64,000 bases of DNA from Bacillota bacterium (GTDB taxonomy: Bacteria; Bacillota; Clostridia; DSM-8532): the NCBI GenBank assembly GCA_023415205.1, contig JAEZLR010000029.1, positions 253,699 to 317,698 on the forward strand, given 5' to 3'. Below are positions 1-7,867 of the stretch, piece by piece (position 1 is the first letter of the stretch; every line of letters starts with the position of its first letter). The notes under the pieces were generated by a model. The model was not told the origin of the DNA and did no database searches. It worked only from the letters and a program-made list of their open reading frames with translations. Made by a program: the position numbers and the translations under genes.

Positions 1-65
1 TCATCTGCATAATCACCCTGTCTAATAAGCGACGCCTTCTCGCATATTAAATTCTCTACTAGCAT
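1..65 (-). CDS. 5' end of an unidentified minus-strand gene (partial)
   Basis: From an ATG at 65 the minus strand is open for 21 codons to the window edge, beginning MLVENLICEKASLIRQGDY. The residue mix looks like real protein, but no clear Shine-Dalgarno sequence precedes the ATG and I do not recognise the family. It is divergent from the methyltransferase that starts at 325. It could also be a chance open stretch; the sequence left of the window would decide. Confidence 0.35.
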   Translation of the reverse strand, partial: MLVENLICEKASLIRQGDYAD

Positions 66-192
66 TTTATAACATAAAAAGAATTAGTCCAAGTCGTTTT
101 GGCCTATTTTATGTCTTAGGAATTCCTATTGATAGAATATAGATGACTATGCTGAAGAATAACGTGATAGTTTATTTCATTAAATGCAAATC

Positions 193-221
193 TTTACACT
201 TCAACCCGTTGGCCTTGATAT
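193..221 (+). promoter_or_regulatory. weak sigma-A-like promoter before the methyltransferase gene
   Basis: TTTACA at 193-198 and TGATAT at 216-221 are separated by 17 bp. The -10 is a poor match, so this is a suggestion only. The rest of 66-324 is AT-rich and shows no gene. Confidence 0.3.
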
Positions 222-324
222 AAATAAGCATATTTATGTAGCCATCATACCACAAAATGTTAATTTTGTCAAGTCTTGATGATGTGATGCTGAGGTGGTA
301 AAACAGATGAGAGGTGATAAGTAT

Positions 325-1239
325 ATGAACCAAAAAAGCATGACAGCACTCATAAGCGCTTTTTCAAGAGCTTACCATTCAACCCAAAATACCGTAAAAA
401 TTTTTGATGATTACTTAGCAAAGAATCTCTTGACCGAAAGTGAATACACACAAATCTCAAAAAGCATGACAGCAGGAATTAATTTTTTCAATCCTTCCTT
501 TACGGGAACAGAGGATGAGGCCTTAAGATGGATTGTTGACAACCAGCTCTCTCCCACACCGTTGGGGCGTGCAGCCTTTGCAGAGAGAGCATTGCAAACC
601 GCTGTTAGGATAGGTGCGACACAGTATTTGATTTTTGCCGCCGGATATGACACCTTTGCCTACCGACAGCCTGACTGGGCAAAAAACATTCAAATCTTTG
701 AAATTGACCACCCTGCTACCAGCCAAGACAAGCAAGAGCGCATGAAATCATTCCTCAACGAGATTCCCTCCAATGTCCATTATATCCCTGGGGATTTCAC
801 TTTGGATAACTGGGAAAGTCGTTTATTGGCTTTAAAAACCTTTGATCATAACGCTCTTAGTTTTTGCAGCTTACTAGGGATAAGCTACTATTTATCTACG
901 ACGGTCTTTACTAAAACCATAAAAGCAATATCCAGCCTTATACCAAAAGGTAGCAGTATTATTTTTGATTACCCGGATGCTGATACCTATTCAGACAAAG
1001 CAGCAGAGCGAGCCAAAAAGCAGGTGGCTATGGCTGGCGCTGCAAGCGAAGAAATGCGTGCTTCATATTCATATAGAGAAATAGAAAAGCTATTAGCCAA
1101 TCATCACTTTTTGATCTATGAGCATTTGACCCCAGAGGAAATTACTGATCAGTACTTCAAAGGCTATAATCAAGCAAATCCTGAACATCCCATGAGGGCT
1201 TTTGACAATGTGAATTACTGCCTTGCAGTACGCAACTGA
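325..1239 (+). CDS. class I SAM-dependent methyltransferase, PPM1/LCMT-type
   Basis: Predicted cytosolic methyltransferase of 304 residues. The SAM-binding core is visible: motif I reads FAAGYDTFAYRQP near residue 106, followed by the acidic strand FEIDHPATSQDKQ, the pattern seen in leucine carboxyl methyltransferase-like and TIGR00027-type enzymes; the ISYYLS stretch also fits this group. The substrate cannot be read from the sequence. The frame is open from a GTG at 295, but the ATG at 325 has a good GAGAGGTG site 8 bp upstream, so I start there (MNQKSMTAL). The gene stands alone on its strand, with a ParB-like gene 157 bp downstream. Family call is firm, function is not. Confidence 0.8.
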   Translation: MNQKSMTALISAFSRAYHSTQNTVKIFDDYLAKNLLTESEYTQISKSMTAGINFFNPSFTGTEDEALRWIVDNQLSPTPLGRAAFAERALQTAVRIGATQYLIFAAGYDTFAYRQPDWAKNIQIFEIDHPATSQDKQERMKSFLNEIPSNVHYIPGDFTLDNWESRLLALKTFDHNALSFCSLLGISYYLSTTVFTKTIKAISSLIPKGSSIIFDYPDADTYSDKAAERAKKQVAMAGAASEEMRASYSYREIEKLLANHHFLIYEHLTPEEITDQYFKGYNQANPEHPMRAFDNVNYCLAVRN

Positions 1240-1396
1240 AGCTTATCATAGTGCGAACCATCACCTCATACAATCATCATTAAAGACCGGAAAGCTGCAT
1301 AGGAAGCCTGACACAAATCATCTGGGAACCCGAGGTGCTTTCTTGAATATGATAGTAGTAAAGAAGCTATTTTGATGAAATATGAGGTGATTTGTA

Positions 1397-1840
1397 TTGG
1401 ATGAGATATTTACACTGAATGGAGCACTGCAGTATGCAAGTGAAGGGCGTACAGAGGAATGGGTTCATACCTTTCTCAATGGGGCAGGGCATAATCCCTT
1501 TTTATCCTACGTCATTAACATGAAGGATCATTATTTTATTGAGCCTGTGATATTCAGACTCGATGCTTTCAAAAGGAATTGCGGCCCCGAGAATAACATG
1601 ACTTATAAGGTCCGACAGTCCAGCTTTGAGTTCATGGTGACAAGTATGATGGCTTCGTTGATAAATGGATGGGACATGCCTCCCCTTATAATCAATTACG
1701 ATAATGGAAATTTTGATTTAAGCGATGGCAACCATCGGTTTGAAGCCCTCACCCGTCTCGGTATTACACATTACTACATCATTTTTTGGACTACAAATAG
1801 CGATGATTATATACGACTTAAAAAAATCATCAGCCCGTAA
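1397..1840 (+). CDS. small ParB/Srx-fold-like protein with DGNHR motif
   Basis: A 147-residue protein starting at TTG 1397, chosen because GAGGTGA at 1384-1390 sits 6 bp upstream. The C-terminal half has the pattern PPLIINYDNGNFDLSDGNHR followed by FEALTRLGI, which matches the ParB N-terminal nuclease-like or sulfiredoxin fold, where DGNHR is the nucleotide/phosphate-binding box II. Stand-alone copies of this domain occur in small chromosomal proteins that have nothing to do with plasmid partition. There is no helix-turn-helix, so a DNA-partition role is unlikely. Substrate and partner are unknown; the upstream methyltransferase is not obviously linked. Confidence 0.65.
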   Translation: MDEIFTLNGALQYASEGRTEEWVHTFLNGAGHNPFLSYVINMKDHYFIEPVIFRLDAFKRNCGPENNMTYKVRQSSFEFMVTSMMASLINGWDMPPLIINYDNGNFDLSDGNHRFEALTRLGITHYYIIFWTTNSDDYIRLKKIISP

Positions 1841-2323
1841 AGAGAAAGGGTTTTAGTCAATACTGAAACCCTTCCATGCTCAATTTAAAATAATGTTTTG
1901 ATGCTGTAAAGCCTTGTATTTATGCAAGATAAATAAATTTTCCATAAAAAATCAGGAAAGTGTCACAATATTTTGAAGAAACAATCATATTTCCTTCATT
2001 TTAAGTAGCTTTTAAGTCATTTCTATGGTATACTCTACATAGTAATCAATGATCTTTGCGTAAAGCGCTAATTACCTTGAAAACTGCATAGACAGTAGCA
2101 TCTAGTTGTATTGGCCTATTGATTGAATGATTTAATTTCAATCTGACTTGATTTTAATGGCTATATAGTTCAATACTCAGATTGTTCATATGCTCTATAA
2201 GGATGATCCGAATGTACTAGCACTGGCTCAGAGAGCCGAATCATGCTGCTTGCTGTGTTTTTGTATGGCGTATTTTGCCCAATTCATTGTTTAACTCTTA
2301 TTTGACGATTAAGGGTGATAGGG
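1841..2323. other. gene-free stretch with rRNA-leader-like sequence
   Basis: No open frame of substance is present. A weak hairpin (GAAAGGGTTT with AAACCCTTCC, about 1848-1876) follows the ParB-like gene. A TATACT box lies at 2029-2034. At 2072-2091 the sequence TTACCTTGAAAACTGCATAG matches the conserved leader/spacer element that precedes rRNA genes in Clostridia, and CTGGCTCAG at 2223-2231 equals the start region of 16S rRNA, but no rRNA body follows. It may be a decayed rrn 5' end now serving as upstream region of the DeoR-type gene. Confidence 0.4.
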
Positions 2324-3055
2324 ATGCTAGCTCCATATTTTCGAAGAAAAAGTATTTTATCATTGCTCACGAGTCATGAGGTAATGACGGTAACAGATAT
2401 TGCGGAAGCGCTTGACATCTCTGTTTCTACAGCACGCCGGGACATTAATATTCTTCTTGATGACGGAGCCATCGAGAAAATACGCGGTGGCGCCTATTGC
2501 ATTAAGGCAGAGCCCAAACAGGAAGTTCTTCACCCTGTAGCACCCTTAGCGGACCATGCTGAAAGCGCCCAAAAAACCCTTATCGCCCAGAAAGCTGCTC
2601 TCACAGTTAACGACGGAGATATCATCTTTGTGGATTCAGGCACAACTGCCGGTAAAATGGTTCAATTCATTACTGCGAAAAAGGTTACCGTTGTCACCAC
2701 CAGCTTGGATCTTATTAAGAAGTACCTCCCTGAGGAGGGAATTTCCTGTATTCTGTTAGGCGGGGAGTATTACCACGATCTAGCGGCGGTTAATGGCCCT
2801 CTGACTGAAAAACAAATTTCTAGTATGCATTTTGATAAAGCTTATCTAGGGGCAAACGCCTATTCCCTTGAAGAGGGCTGCACCTATGTTTACGATATGA
2901 GAGAGGCTCATATCAAACAGCTTGTAAAGGACCGCGCGACGAAAGCATATCTGCTTGCTGAAACCTCCAAGCAAAGTAAAATCTCTTTTTTCAGATCCTT
3001 TGAACTCAAAAATTGCATTCTCATCAGTGAATTAAAAGAAGAGACCACCCTATAA
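2324..3055 (+). CDS. DeoR-family transcriptional regulator of the adjoining catabolic island
   Basis: A 243-residue repressor-type protein. The N-terminus has the DeoR winged helix-turn-helix (residues about 5-60: VTDIAEALDISVSTARRDI, then LLDDGAIEKIRGGAY), and the rest is the DeoRC sugar-phosphate sensor domain of the ISOCOT fold (DGDIIFVDSGTTAGKMV near residue 100, LLGGEYYH and FDKAYLGANAYS further on). Such regulators usually respond to a phosphorylated sugar intermediate. The ATG at 2324 is preceded by AAGGGTGAT; a GTG at 2315 lies inside that site and is less likely. The gene converges on the YjbQ/SIS/PfkB/ABC operon, whose last gene ends 86 bp away, so it is the natural regulator of that cluster, most likely acting at the divergent promoters near 13.8 kb. 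Confidence 0.88.
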   Translation: MLAPYFRRKSILSLLTSHEVMTVTDIAEALDISVSTARRDINILLDDGAIEKIRGGAYCIKAEPKQEVLHPVAPLADHAESAQKTLIAQKAALTVNDGDIIFVDSGTTAGKMVQFITAKKVTVVTTSLDLIKKYLPEEGISCILLGGEYYHDLAAVNGPLTEKQISSMHFDKAYLGANAYSLEEGCTYVYDMREAHIKQLVKDRATKAYLLAETSKQSKISFFRSFELKNCILISELKEETTL

Positions 3056-3070
3056 AAAGATTATCATTAA

Positions 3071-3102
3071 AAAAGTCCCGGAATCAATTCCGGGACTTTT
3101 TT
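3071..3102. terminator. bidirectional rho-independent terminator
   Basis: Perfect inverted repeat with 14-bp arms (AAAAGTCCCGGAAT at 3071-3084, complement at 3087-3100) flanked by A and T runs on both sides. It serves the deoR-type gene on the plus strand and the long minus-strand operon. Confidence 0.92.
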
Positions 3103-3141
3103 AATTTCAGTATATTGAGGCTTAAAGACTCTAATAAACTC

Positions 3142-3543
3142 CTACTTTTTTCCGATGCACTGGAGCATCCAGGTACATTCCTTATCCCCCAGAAAATCGG
3201 CCAAAACTATCTGCTGATATTTTCCAAGTAGCGCCTTGCCTTCATGGATAATGATGTCAAGCGAAACTCCTGCCAAGGCCGATTTAGAGTGTGCCGCCGC
3301 TTTTTCGACATCACCTTTATATTCAAAATTATTACGTGCAGGGAAGATGCGGCTGTAATCCTCCAGGAAGTCTTCATAAATCCGTGGATCTCCCTTAGAG
3401 GTCATCATGACACTAGCGGTGGAGTCAGGCGTGAACACAACACATACACCATCCTGTACACCGCTTTCCTCAATGGCTTTTATCACTTCTCCGGTAATAT
3501 CATAAACTCCGGCCTCAAGGCTTTTAATTTTACCACTAACCAT
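3142..3543 (-). CDS. YjbQ/UPF0047-family protein 1, divergent paralogue
   Basis: A 133-residue protein of the YjbQ (UPF0047, COG0432) fold, last gene of the minus-strand operon. The start at 3543 (MVSGKIKS) is set by AAGGAG 8 bp upstream; an upstream in-frame ATG at 3567 has no site. Compared with the two other YjbQ paralogues in this operon it has lost conserved positions: the His of the PHTTA-type motif is Asp40 (FTPDSTAS), the second conserved His is Lys76, and the usual FDGPRPR tail motif reads FLGDKEC. The third His is kept (AAAHSKSAL, about residue 85). This suggests a non-catalytic or altered subunit. Some YjbQ proteins can replace thiamine-phosphate synthase in E. coli mutants, but the real reaction of the family is unsettled. 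Confidence 0.85.
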   Translation of the reverse strand: MVSGKIKSLEAGVYDITGEVIKAIEESGVQDGVCVVFTPDSTASVMMTSKGDPRIYEDFLEDYSRIFPARNNFEYKGDVEKAAAHSKSALAGVSLDIIIHEGKALLGKYQQIVLADFLGDKECTWMLQCIGKK

Positions 3544-3590
3544 TCTTCTTCTCCTTATCCCATACAAATCAGTATCCCATTCCCTTAAGG

Positions 3591-4751
3591 CTACAGGACA
3601 ATGATTTTGCTGCTTTTGATGGTTCCAACGCCTTCTTCTGCCCAGTGACCCTTCCCCGCCCGGAAGTAGGGTTCCTGCAGGAGGGCCGACACATAGGACG
3701 CCAAAATGGAACCCGGGATATAATTCAGAAGCGGAAGAATAAATTCATAGCCTTGGGGCGCTTCCGGAACGATTAATTCCAGAATATTCTCGTTAACACC
3801 AAAATCCTTCTGACTGCCGTTGGCAATGAAAAGAACGGGTCTTCCTATGCCTGCCGCCTGATGAAGGGTTTCCCCTATTCGGGTTCTATTATTATCATGC
3901 TTATCGGCAATAACAATGGTACCGATGGTCTCCGGCGCATGGGCAAAGTAATGAACGTGGCACCAATCCTCGGAGTCACTAAATGCTGCCAGAACACCGG
4001 CCACCTCTGCAAACTTTGCTCCGATGAACTGGGCCGTTGCGGCATGGATATCGTCTCCGATGGTATCAATGGCTCCATAGTCTTTCCAGGTAGCCGCCAG
4101 TTCAAACATTTTCTGATCAAGCTCAGGCAGGATGGCCTGATAGCTTCTGGTATATTCCCTGATAGCTTCGGCCAGCTTATCCATTGTTCCTGCTGGGCTG
4201 ATTCCTTTGACTTCTCCTAAATGCGCGGCAAACATCAGCAAGCCTGTCAGGGAGGCGAAATAGTTTCTCAGACCGGGATTGGGGTTGGGGAAGGTTGGGG
4301 TATTGACAATGAGTGCATATTCCGCAACCTGAGCCGCACGGGAATCAGGGTTATTGGTCAGGGCCATGGTTGCATACCCATGCTTTCTCGCCCGGGACAA
4401 GGCTTCTTCAACCCGAGCCGGGCCACCGGAGGCACTGATGCCGATAACCAGAGTGCTTTGGCCTTCTTTTTCAGGGAAATCCAAAAAGCGGCTCACGTCT
4501 ATACATCTTTCGACTGAGAACTTGCTGCCAAATTTTCCTGCAAAATGCTTGAATGCAGGAAGAACCGCTCGTCCTGCAAAGTAGGAATCCCCGCAGCCCG
4601 TCAGAATGATACTCCGGATATTTTTCAATCTTTCGCAGGGTATGGCTCCTTCTATCCCCTTACGGACTCCGGCAATCTGATCCTCACATAAATCGGGGAG
4701 ACTCATGCACTGATTACGTAATGGATTTTCGAAATCGCTTTTATTGATCAT
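3591..4751 (-). CDS. double-SIS-domain phosphosugar-binding protein 1
   Basis: A 386-residue cytosolic protein related to the isomerase half of GlmS and to FrlB-type deglycases, i.e. enzymes that act on phosphorylated sugars or amino sugars. SIS domain 1 shows ILTGCGDSYFAG (residues 49-60, the counterpart of the GlmS phosphate loop) and SASGGPARVEEAL (106-118). A second SIS-like half follows, with the segment EDWCHVHYFAH shared with its paralogue at 5629-6819. The start ATG at 4751 has GAGAAGGTGAT just upstream; the 14 extra codons in the longer frame are not used. It lies 20 bp downstream of YjbQ 2 and 47 bp upstream of YjbQ 1, clearly co-transcribed. Isomerase, deaminase or deglycase are all possible; substrate unknown. 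Confidence 0.85.
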   Translation of the reverse strand: MINKSDFENPLRNQCMSLPDLCEDQIAGVRKGIEGAIPCERLKNIRSIILTGCGDSYFAGRAVLPAFKHFAGKFGSKFSVERCIDVSRFLDFPEKEGQSTLVIGISASGGPARVEEALSRARKHGYATMALTNNPDSRAAQVAEYALIVNTPTFPNPNPGLRNYFASLTGLLMFAAHLGEVKGISPAGTMDKLAEAIREYTRSYQAILPELDQKMFELAATWKDYGAIDTIGDDIHAATAQFIGAKFAEVAGVLAAFSDSEDWCHVHYFAHAPETIGTIVIADKHDNNRTRIGETLHQAAGIGRPVLFIANGSQKDFGVNENILELIVPEAPQGYEFILPLLNYIPGSILASYVSALLQEPYFRAGKGHWAEEGVGTIKSSKIIVL

Positions 4752-4771
4752 GGATATCACCTTCTCTTTAC

Positions 4772-5176
4772 TTAATCTTTGCTGTAAACACAAACGTAAT
4801 AGCTTCTTGGGCGTGGACCATCAAATTCTGCAAAGACAATGGCCTGTTCTTGCCCCAGGATTAACTCGCCTCCCTCAACAATGGCCGAGATCTGGCTGTT
4901 GGTGATTGCAGTTTTTACATGTCCGCCCGCATCTGAAGCAGTTTCTCTGTGCTTGAAGTCCACACGCGTGGGTACCATTCTTTCAATATCTGCCATAATA
5001 TCCCGGCGGGCTGCCTCATCTTTGGCACTGACCACGAGGCCGGCTGTGGAATGGAGCATGGATACATGGCATATACCGTTCTTAATCTTACTTTCGGCGA
5101 TTACGGCCCTTACCTCGTCCGTCAAATCATGCATACCCATATATGTAGTCTGTAGGTTGATCTTCTTCAAATACAT
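4772..5176 (-). CDS. YjbQ/UPF0047-family protein 2
   Basis: 134 residues, one of three YjbQ-type paralogues in this operon and close to the family norm. Conserved features are LHSTAG with His42, FKHRE with His76, GGHVKTA with His86, and the C-terminal EFDGPRPR signature (residues about 117-124). These histidines form the presumed active-site pocket in this small alpha/beta fold, which crystallises as a trimer in known members. A Shine-Dalgarno-like AGGAGGT lies 5-6 bp before the ATG at 5176. Its position between another YjbQ gene and a SIS gene ties it to sugar-phosphate chemistry rather than to a thiamine operon; no thi genes or TPP riboswitch are near. Confidence 0.88.
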   Translation of the reverse strand: MYLKKINLQTTYMGMHDLTDEVRAVIAESKIKNGICHVSMLHSTAGLVVSAKDEAARRDIMADIERMVPTRVDFKHRETASDAGGHVKTAITNSQISAIVEGGELILGQEQAIVFAEFDGPRPRSYYVCVYSKD

Positions 5177-5214
5177 TGATATACCTCCTCATCTGCCTGT
5201 AAAGCAGATGCCTA

Positions 5215-5616
5215 TTAAGCTTCTACTATGTTGATGAAAACCTTTCTTGGCCGTGGGCCATCAAACTCAAGCAGGACAATACCTTGGGACGAGCCCAGAA
5301 CCAATTTCCCATCTTGGATGATCAGCATCTTGGAGGTTCCAATGGAGGATGATTTGACATGACCCGATGCATCGTAGGGTGAATCCTGATGCTTATAGCT
5401 GACTCGCGTAGGGAAATTCCGGTCAATTTCATCCATAAGGTCGTCCAAGCCGCGCTTATCCCAAAAGGAGGTTATAGCCAATGCCGCCGTGGTATGCGGC
5501 GCCGAGATGATGCAAAAACCTTCCTTCACACCACTCTGGGTAACAATCCTTTCAACATCTGCGGTAATGGACGGGTATCCCTTAAAAGCAGTGTTGACAC
5601 TCAATTCGTATAGCAT
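5215..5616 (-). CDS. YjbQ/UPF0047-family protein 3
   Basis: 133 residues with the most canonical family motifs of the three paralogues: APHTTAALAI with His41, YKHQDS with His76, ASGHVKSS with His86 and EFDGPRPR near the C-terminus. The ATG at 5616 lies just 12 bp after the stop of the upstream SIS gene, and its ribosome site falls in the end of that gene. Expected to be a catalytic subunit if the three paralogues form a mixed oligomer. The exact reaction is unknown. Confidence 0.88.
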   Translation of the reverse strand: MLYELSVNTAFKGYPSITADVERIVTQSGVKEGFCIISAPHTTAALAITSFWDKRGLDDLMDEIDRNFPTRVSYKHQDSPYDASGHVKSSSIGTSKMLIIQDGKLVLGSSQGIVLLEFDGPRPRKVFINIVEA

Positions 5617-5628
5617 GTGATTCCTCCA

Positions 5629-6819
5629 TCATTCAAAGATTTCTACCTTGCTGGAAGCCATGGTAAGTACATTAGCATCGAAATATTTTACAGAGCGGTC
5701 ATAGATGTTGGTAAATGGGTCATAGGCATTAAAATATTTACGTCCGGCAAGGGTACAGCAATAGGAGGCAAGGAGAGCCGCTGGAGCATAGTCCATTAAC
5801 GGGAGCAGCCATTCAAAGCCTGCCGGTGCCTCCGGAAGGGTACAGACGGTTACACCTTCAACAAACTGGGACTTATCTGCGTTGGTTATCACCAATACCG
5901 GGCGGCCTATTCTTTGGGCTGAGGCGATGGTTTCAACTGTACGGCTGAAGCTTGGGGAGTTTTTGTCAGCCATAACCACCGTTCCCACGGTTTGGGGATT
6001 GCGAATGAAAAAGTTAATATGGCACCAGTTCTCAGTGTCATCATATACTCCGCGGATACCTGTACATTCATAAAATTTTTCCAGACCAAACAAAGCGGAA
6101 TACAGCTCCGGCCCGTCACCTATAAAGTCAAACCGATCAAAGTCCTTCCAGGTTTGAGCCAGCTCAAACATTTGATCATCTATGGTTTCCAAGATGCTTT
6201 CATAGCTGCGGACATAGCCGCTGATGGCTTCCCTCCACTCCTTTTCCGCTGTAGACGGTAGCACGCCTCTCACATGCCCCATACGCAGGGCAATGGCCGA
6301 TAAGCCAAGAAGACTTGCAAAGTATGAGCGAAGTCCCGGGAAATCGTTCTCCATAGGGGGTGTATCCTGAAAGAACACTCGCTTGGCGGCTGATACGGCG
6401 GGAGACTGGGCCTTATTTGTCACCAGAATGGGCAGGGCCCCTACTCTCTTGGCCTTTTCTAGGGTTTCAACAATCCGAGCGGTGGAACCTCCTGCGCTGA
6501 CAACCAGTACCAGGGGACTGTTAGGTTCCCCTATGCCGATGTCTTCTTTGGGCGTAAAGCGGTTGAATTCAATCGTGTCCACGGCCTGGCATCCAAAAAC
6601 ATCACAATATTTTTGTAGCACAGGGGCCATGACCGATGCAGCCGCATAGGAATCGCCACAGCCGGTGACCAAAATCTTCCGGGCATCAAATATCTCTGAC
6701 ATGGACAAGACCCCTTGCAGCTTTTCCTTACAAAAGCTGCGATCAAGCTGGGTGTCCACCAGATGAGGCAGGCTGAAAACCTGATTTCGTAAAGGACTGT
6801 TGTATTTTGCTTTATCCAC
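5629..6819 (-). CDS. double-SIS-domain phosphosugar-binding protein 2
   Basis: 396 residues, clear paralogue of the SIS protein at 3591-4751: both begin with a PLRNQ...SLP segment, carry TGCGDSY (here residues 52-58), a GGSTARIVETLE phosphate-binding stretch, an FPGLRSYFASL motif and ENWCHINFF in the C-terminal half. It starts at GTG 6819, with AGGAGGT 6 bp upstream. Like its partner it resembles the GlmS isomerase half and FrlB. Having two diverged copies in one operon points either to a heteromeric enzyme or to two successive steps on related sugar phosphates. About 120 bp separate it from the kinase gene upstream, room for an internal promoter, though none is convincing. Confidence 0.85.
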   Translation of the reverse strand: MDKAKYNSPLRNQVFSLPHLVDTQLDRSFCKEKLQGVLSMSEIFDARKILVTGCGDSYAAASVMAPVLQKYCDVFGCQAVDTIEFNRFTPKEDIGIGEPNSPLVLVVSAGGSTARIVETLEKAKRVGALPILVTNKAQSPAVSAAKRVFFQDTPPMENDFPGLRSYFASLLGLSAIALRMGHVRGVLPSTAEKEWREAISGYVRSYESILETIDDQMFELAQTWKDFDRFDFIGDGPELYSALFGLEKFYECTGIRGVYDDTENWCHINFFIRNPQTVGTVVMADKNSPSFSRTVETIASAQRIGRPVLVITNADKSQFVEGVTVCTLPEAPAGFEWLLPLMDYAPAALLASYCCTLAGRKYFNAYDPFTNIYDRSVKYFDANVLTMASSKVEIFE

Positions 6820-6940
6820 GAGCTTACCTCCTAAATAAATGGTTCAAATTATTTTCATCGTGCACTTAAGAAAAGGATCAAAAATAACCAATGATTTTTG
6901 TCCAATACAATGAGACTGGGGGGATATTTCTCTCGCCCTC

Positions 6941-7867
6941 CTAAATCTTTTCAAGATATAACTTCCTAAGATTATGGGCATGCTCCATGACTTCATCGGT
7001 GAACAGCATATAAGGGCCATATTGGGCAGCGTTATAGCCTGCGGCGATATTGGCCATGATAACTACTTCCTTGAGTGAATAGCCTGCCACATGAGCATAC
7101 ATGGCCGCTCCTGTAGAACAGTTGCCGCAGCCGGTAGGGTCCACCGACTTATCAATATCAATGGATGGACAAAACACTGCTGTAGTAGGCGAGACTGCGT
7201 AGGCCCCTTTTTTGCCTACCCTGAACAAGGTCATTTCTACAGGCATTTTCATGATTTCATTAATCAAGTCTTCTTCGTTCTGCTTTGGAATACCGAATAA
7301 CCGGGAGGCTTCATCTGAATTAAGGGACCACATATCAGCATGGCCAATCACCTCTTTTACAGCTTTGAGCCAGCCCGTTCCATTTAAATGCTCGGGTATA
7401 TTCTCCAATTCCCACATGAATTTAAAGGGATATTTCTCCTTCAAGCGGCCTATTTTCTGCCAATAAATCCTGTCCACATTCTGAGCCATGTATATCCCCT
7501 TAATGTCAGGTGTCAAAGCCTCTTCAATGTCTTCAGGACGTGTTTTCAAATAGCCCAATAATTCAATGCCGAATCGGGACCTGAAGGAATAGGTGCCATC
7601 TAAATGATGCTTTAAAATATGCTGGGTGCAGTGCTCGGCGTCCACCTTTATGGAGGAGCATTCCAGGCCATTGGCTGCCATCCAGCTTCCATAGGTTTCA
7701 ACATAATCTGCTCCAGCCCGGCATAGCAGCCTGCAATCCTTACTCCAAAGCCGGACACCGGTTAAGGCGAAGAACGCCGGCCCACCCATATGTATTTCTC
7801 CAAGAGTACCATCCGCCTGTTCAACAAAATCAGACATGATATTACCGCAGGTTAAATACTTAGTCAT
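6941..7867 (-). CDS. PfkB/ribokinase-family protein 1 with Asn in place of the catalytic Asp
   Basis: 308-residue ribokinase-fold protein, predicted to phosphorylate a sugar or nucleoside-like substrate with ATP. The N-terminus has the substrate lid and GGP (28-30); NSDEA at 183-187 matches the (N)xxE magnesium/phosphate motif; the signature normally written DTxGAGD reads DPTGCGN at 243-249. The final Asp is the catalytic base in typical members, and here it is Asn249. The neighbouring paralogue has the same change, so it is a subfamily trait and not a random defect. The start ATG at 7867 lies 8 bp inside the end of the upstream kinase gene, indicating translational coupling. Confidence 0.85.
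   Translation of the reverse strand: MTKYLTCGNIMSDFVEQADGTLGEIHMGGPAFFALTGVRLWSKDCRLLCRAGADYVETYGSWMAANGLECSSIKVDAEHCTQHILKHHLDGTYSFRSRFGIELLGYLKTRPEDIEEALTPDIKGIYMAQNVDRIYWQKIGRLKEKYPFKFMWELENIPEHLNGTGWLKAVKEVIGHADMWSLNSDEASRLFGIPKQNEEDLINEIMKMPVEMTLFRVGKKGAYAVSPTTAVFCPSIDIDKSVDPTGCGNCSTGAAMYAHVAGYSLKEVVIMANIAAGYNAAQYGPYMLFTDEVMEHAHNLRKLYLEKI

Noticed and set aside
1397..1840. Plasmid or chromosome partition ParB
   Set aside because: Too short, no helix-turn-helix, no ParA neighbour and no parS-like palindrome.
3142..5616. Thiamine-phosphate synthase operon
   Set aside because: The YjbQ family has a database name of that kind, but no thi gene or TPP riboswitch is near; neighbours are sugar kinases, SIS proteins and an importer.
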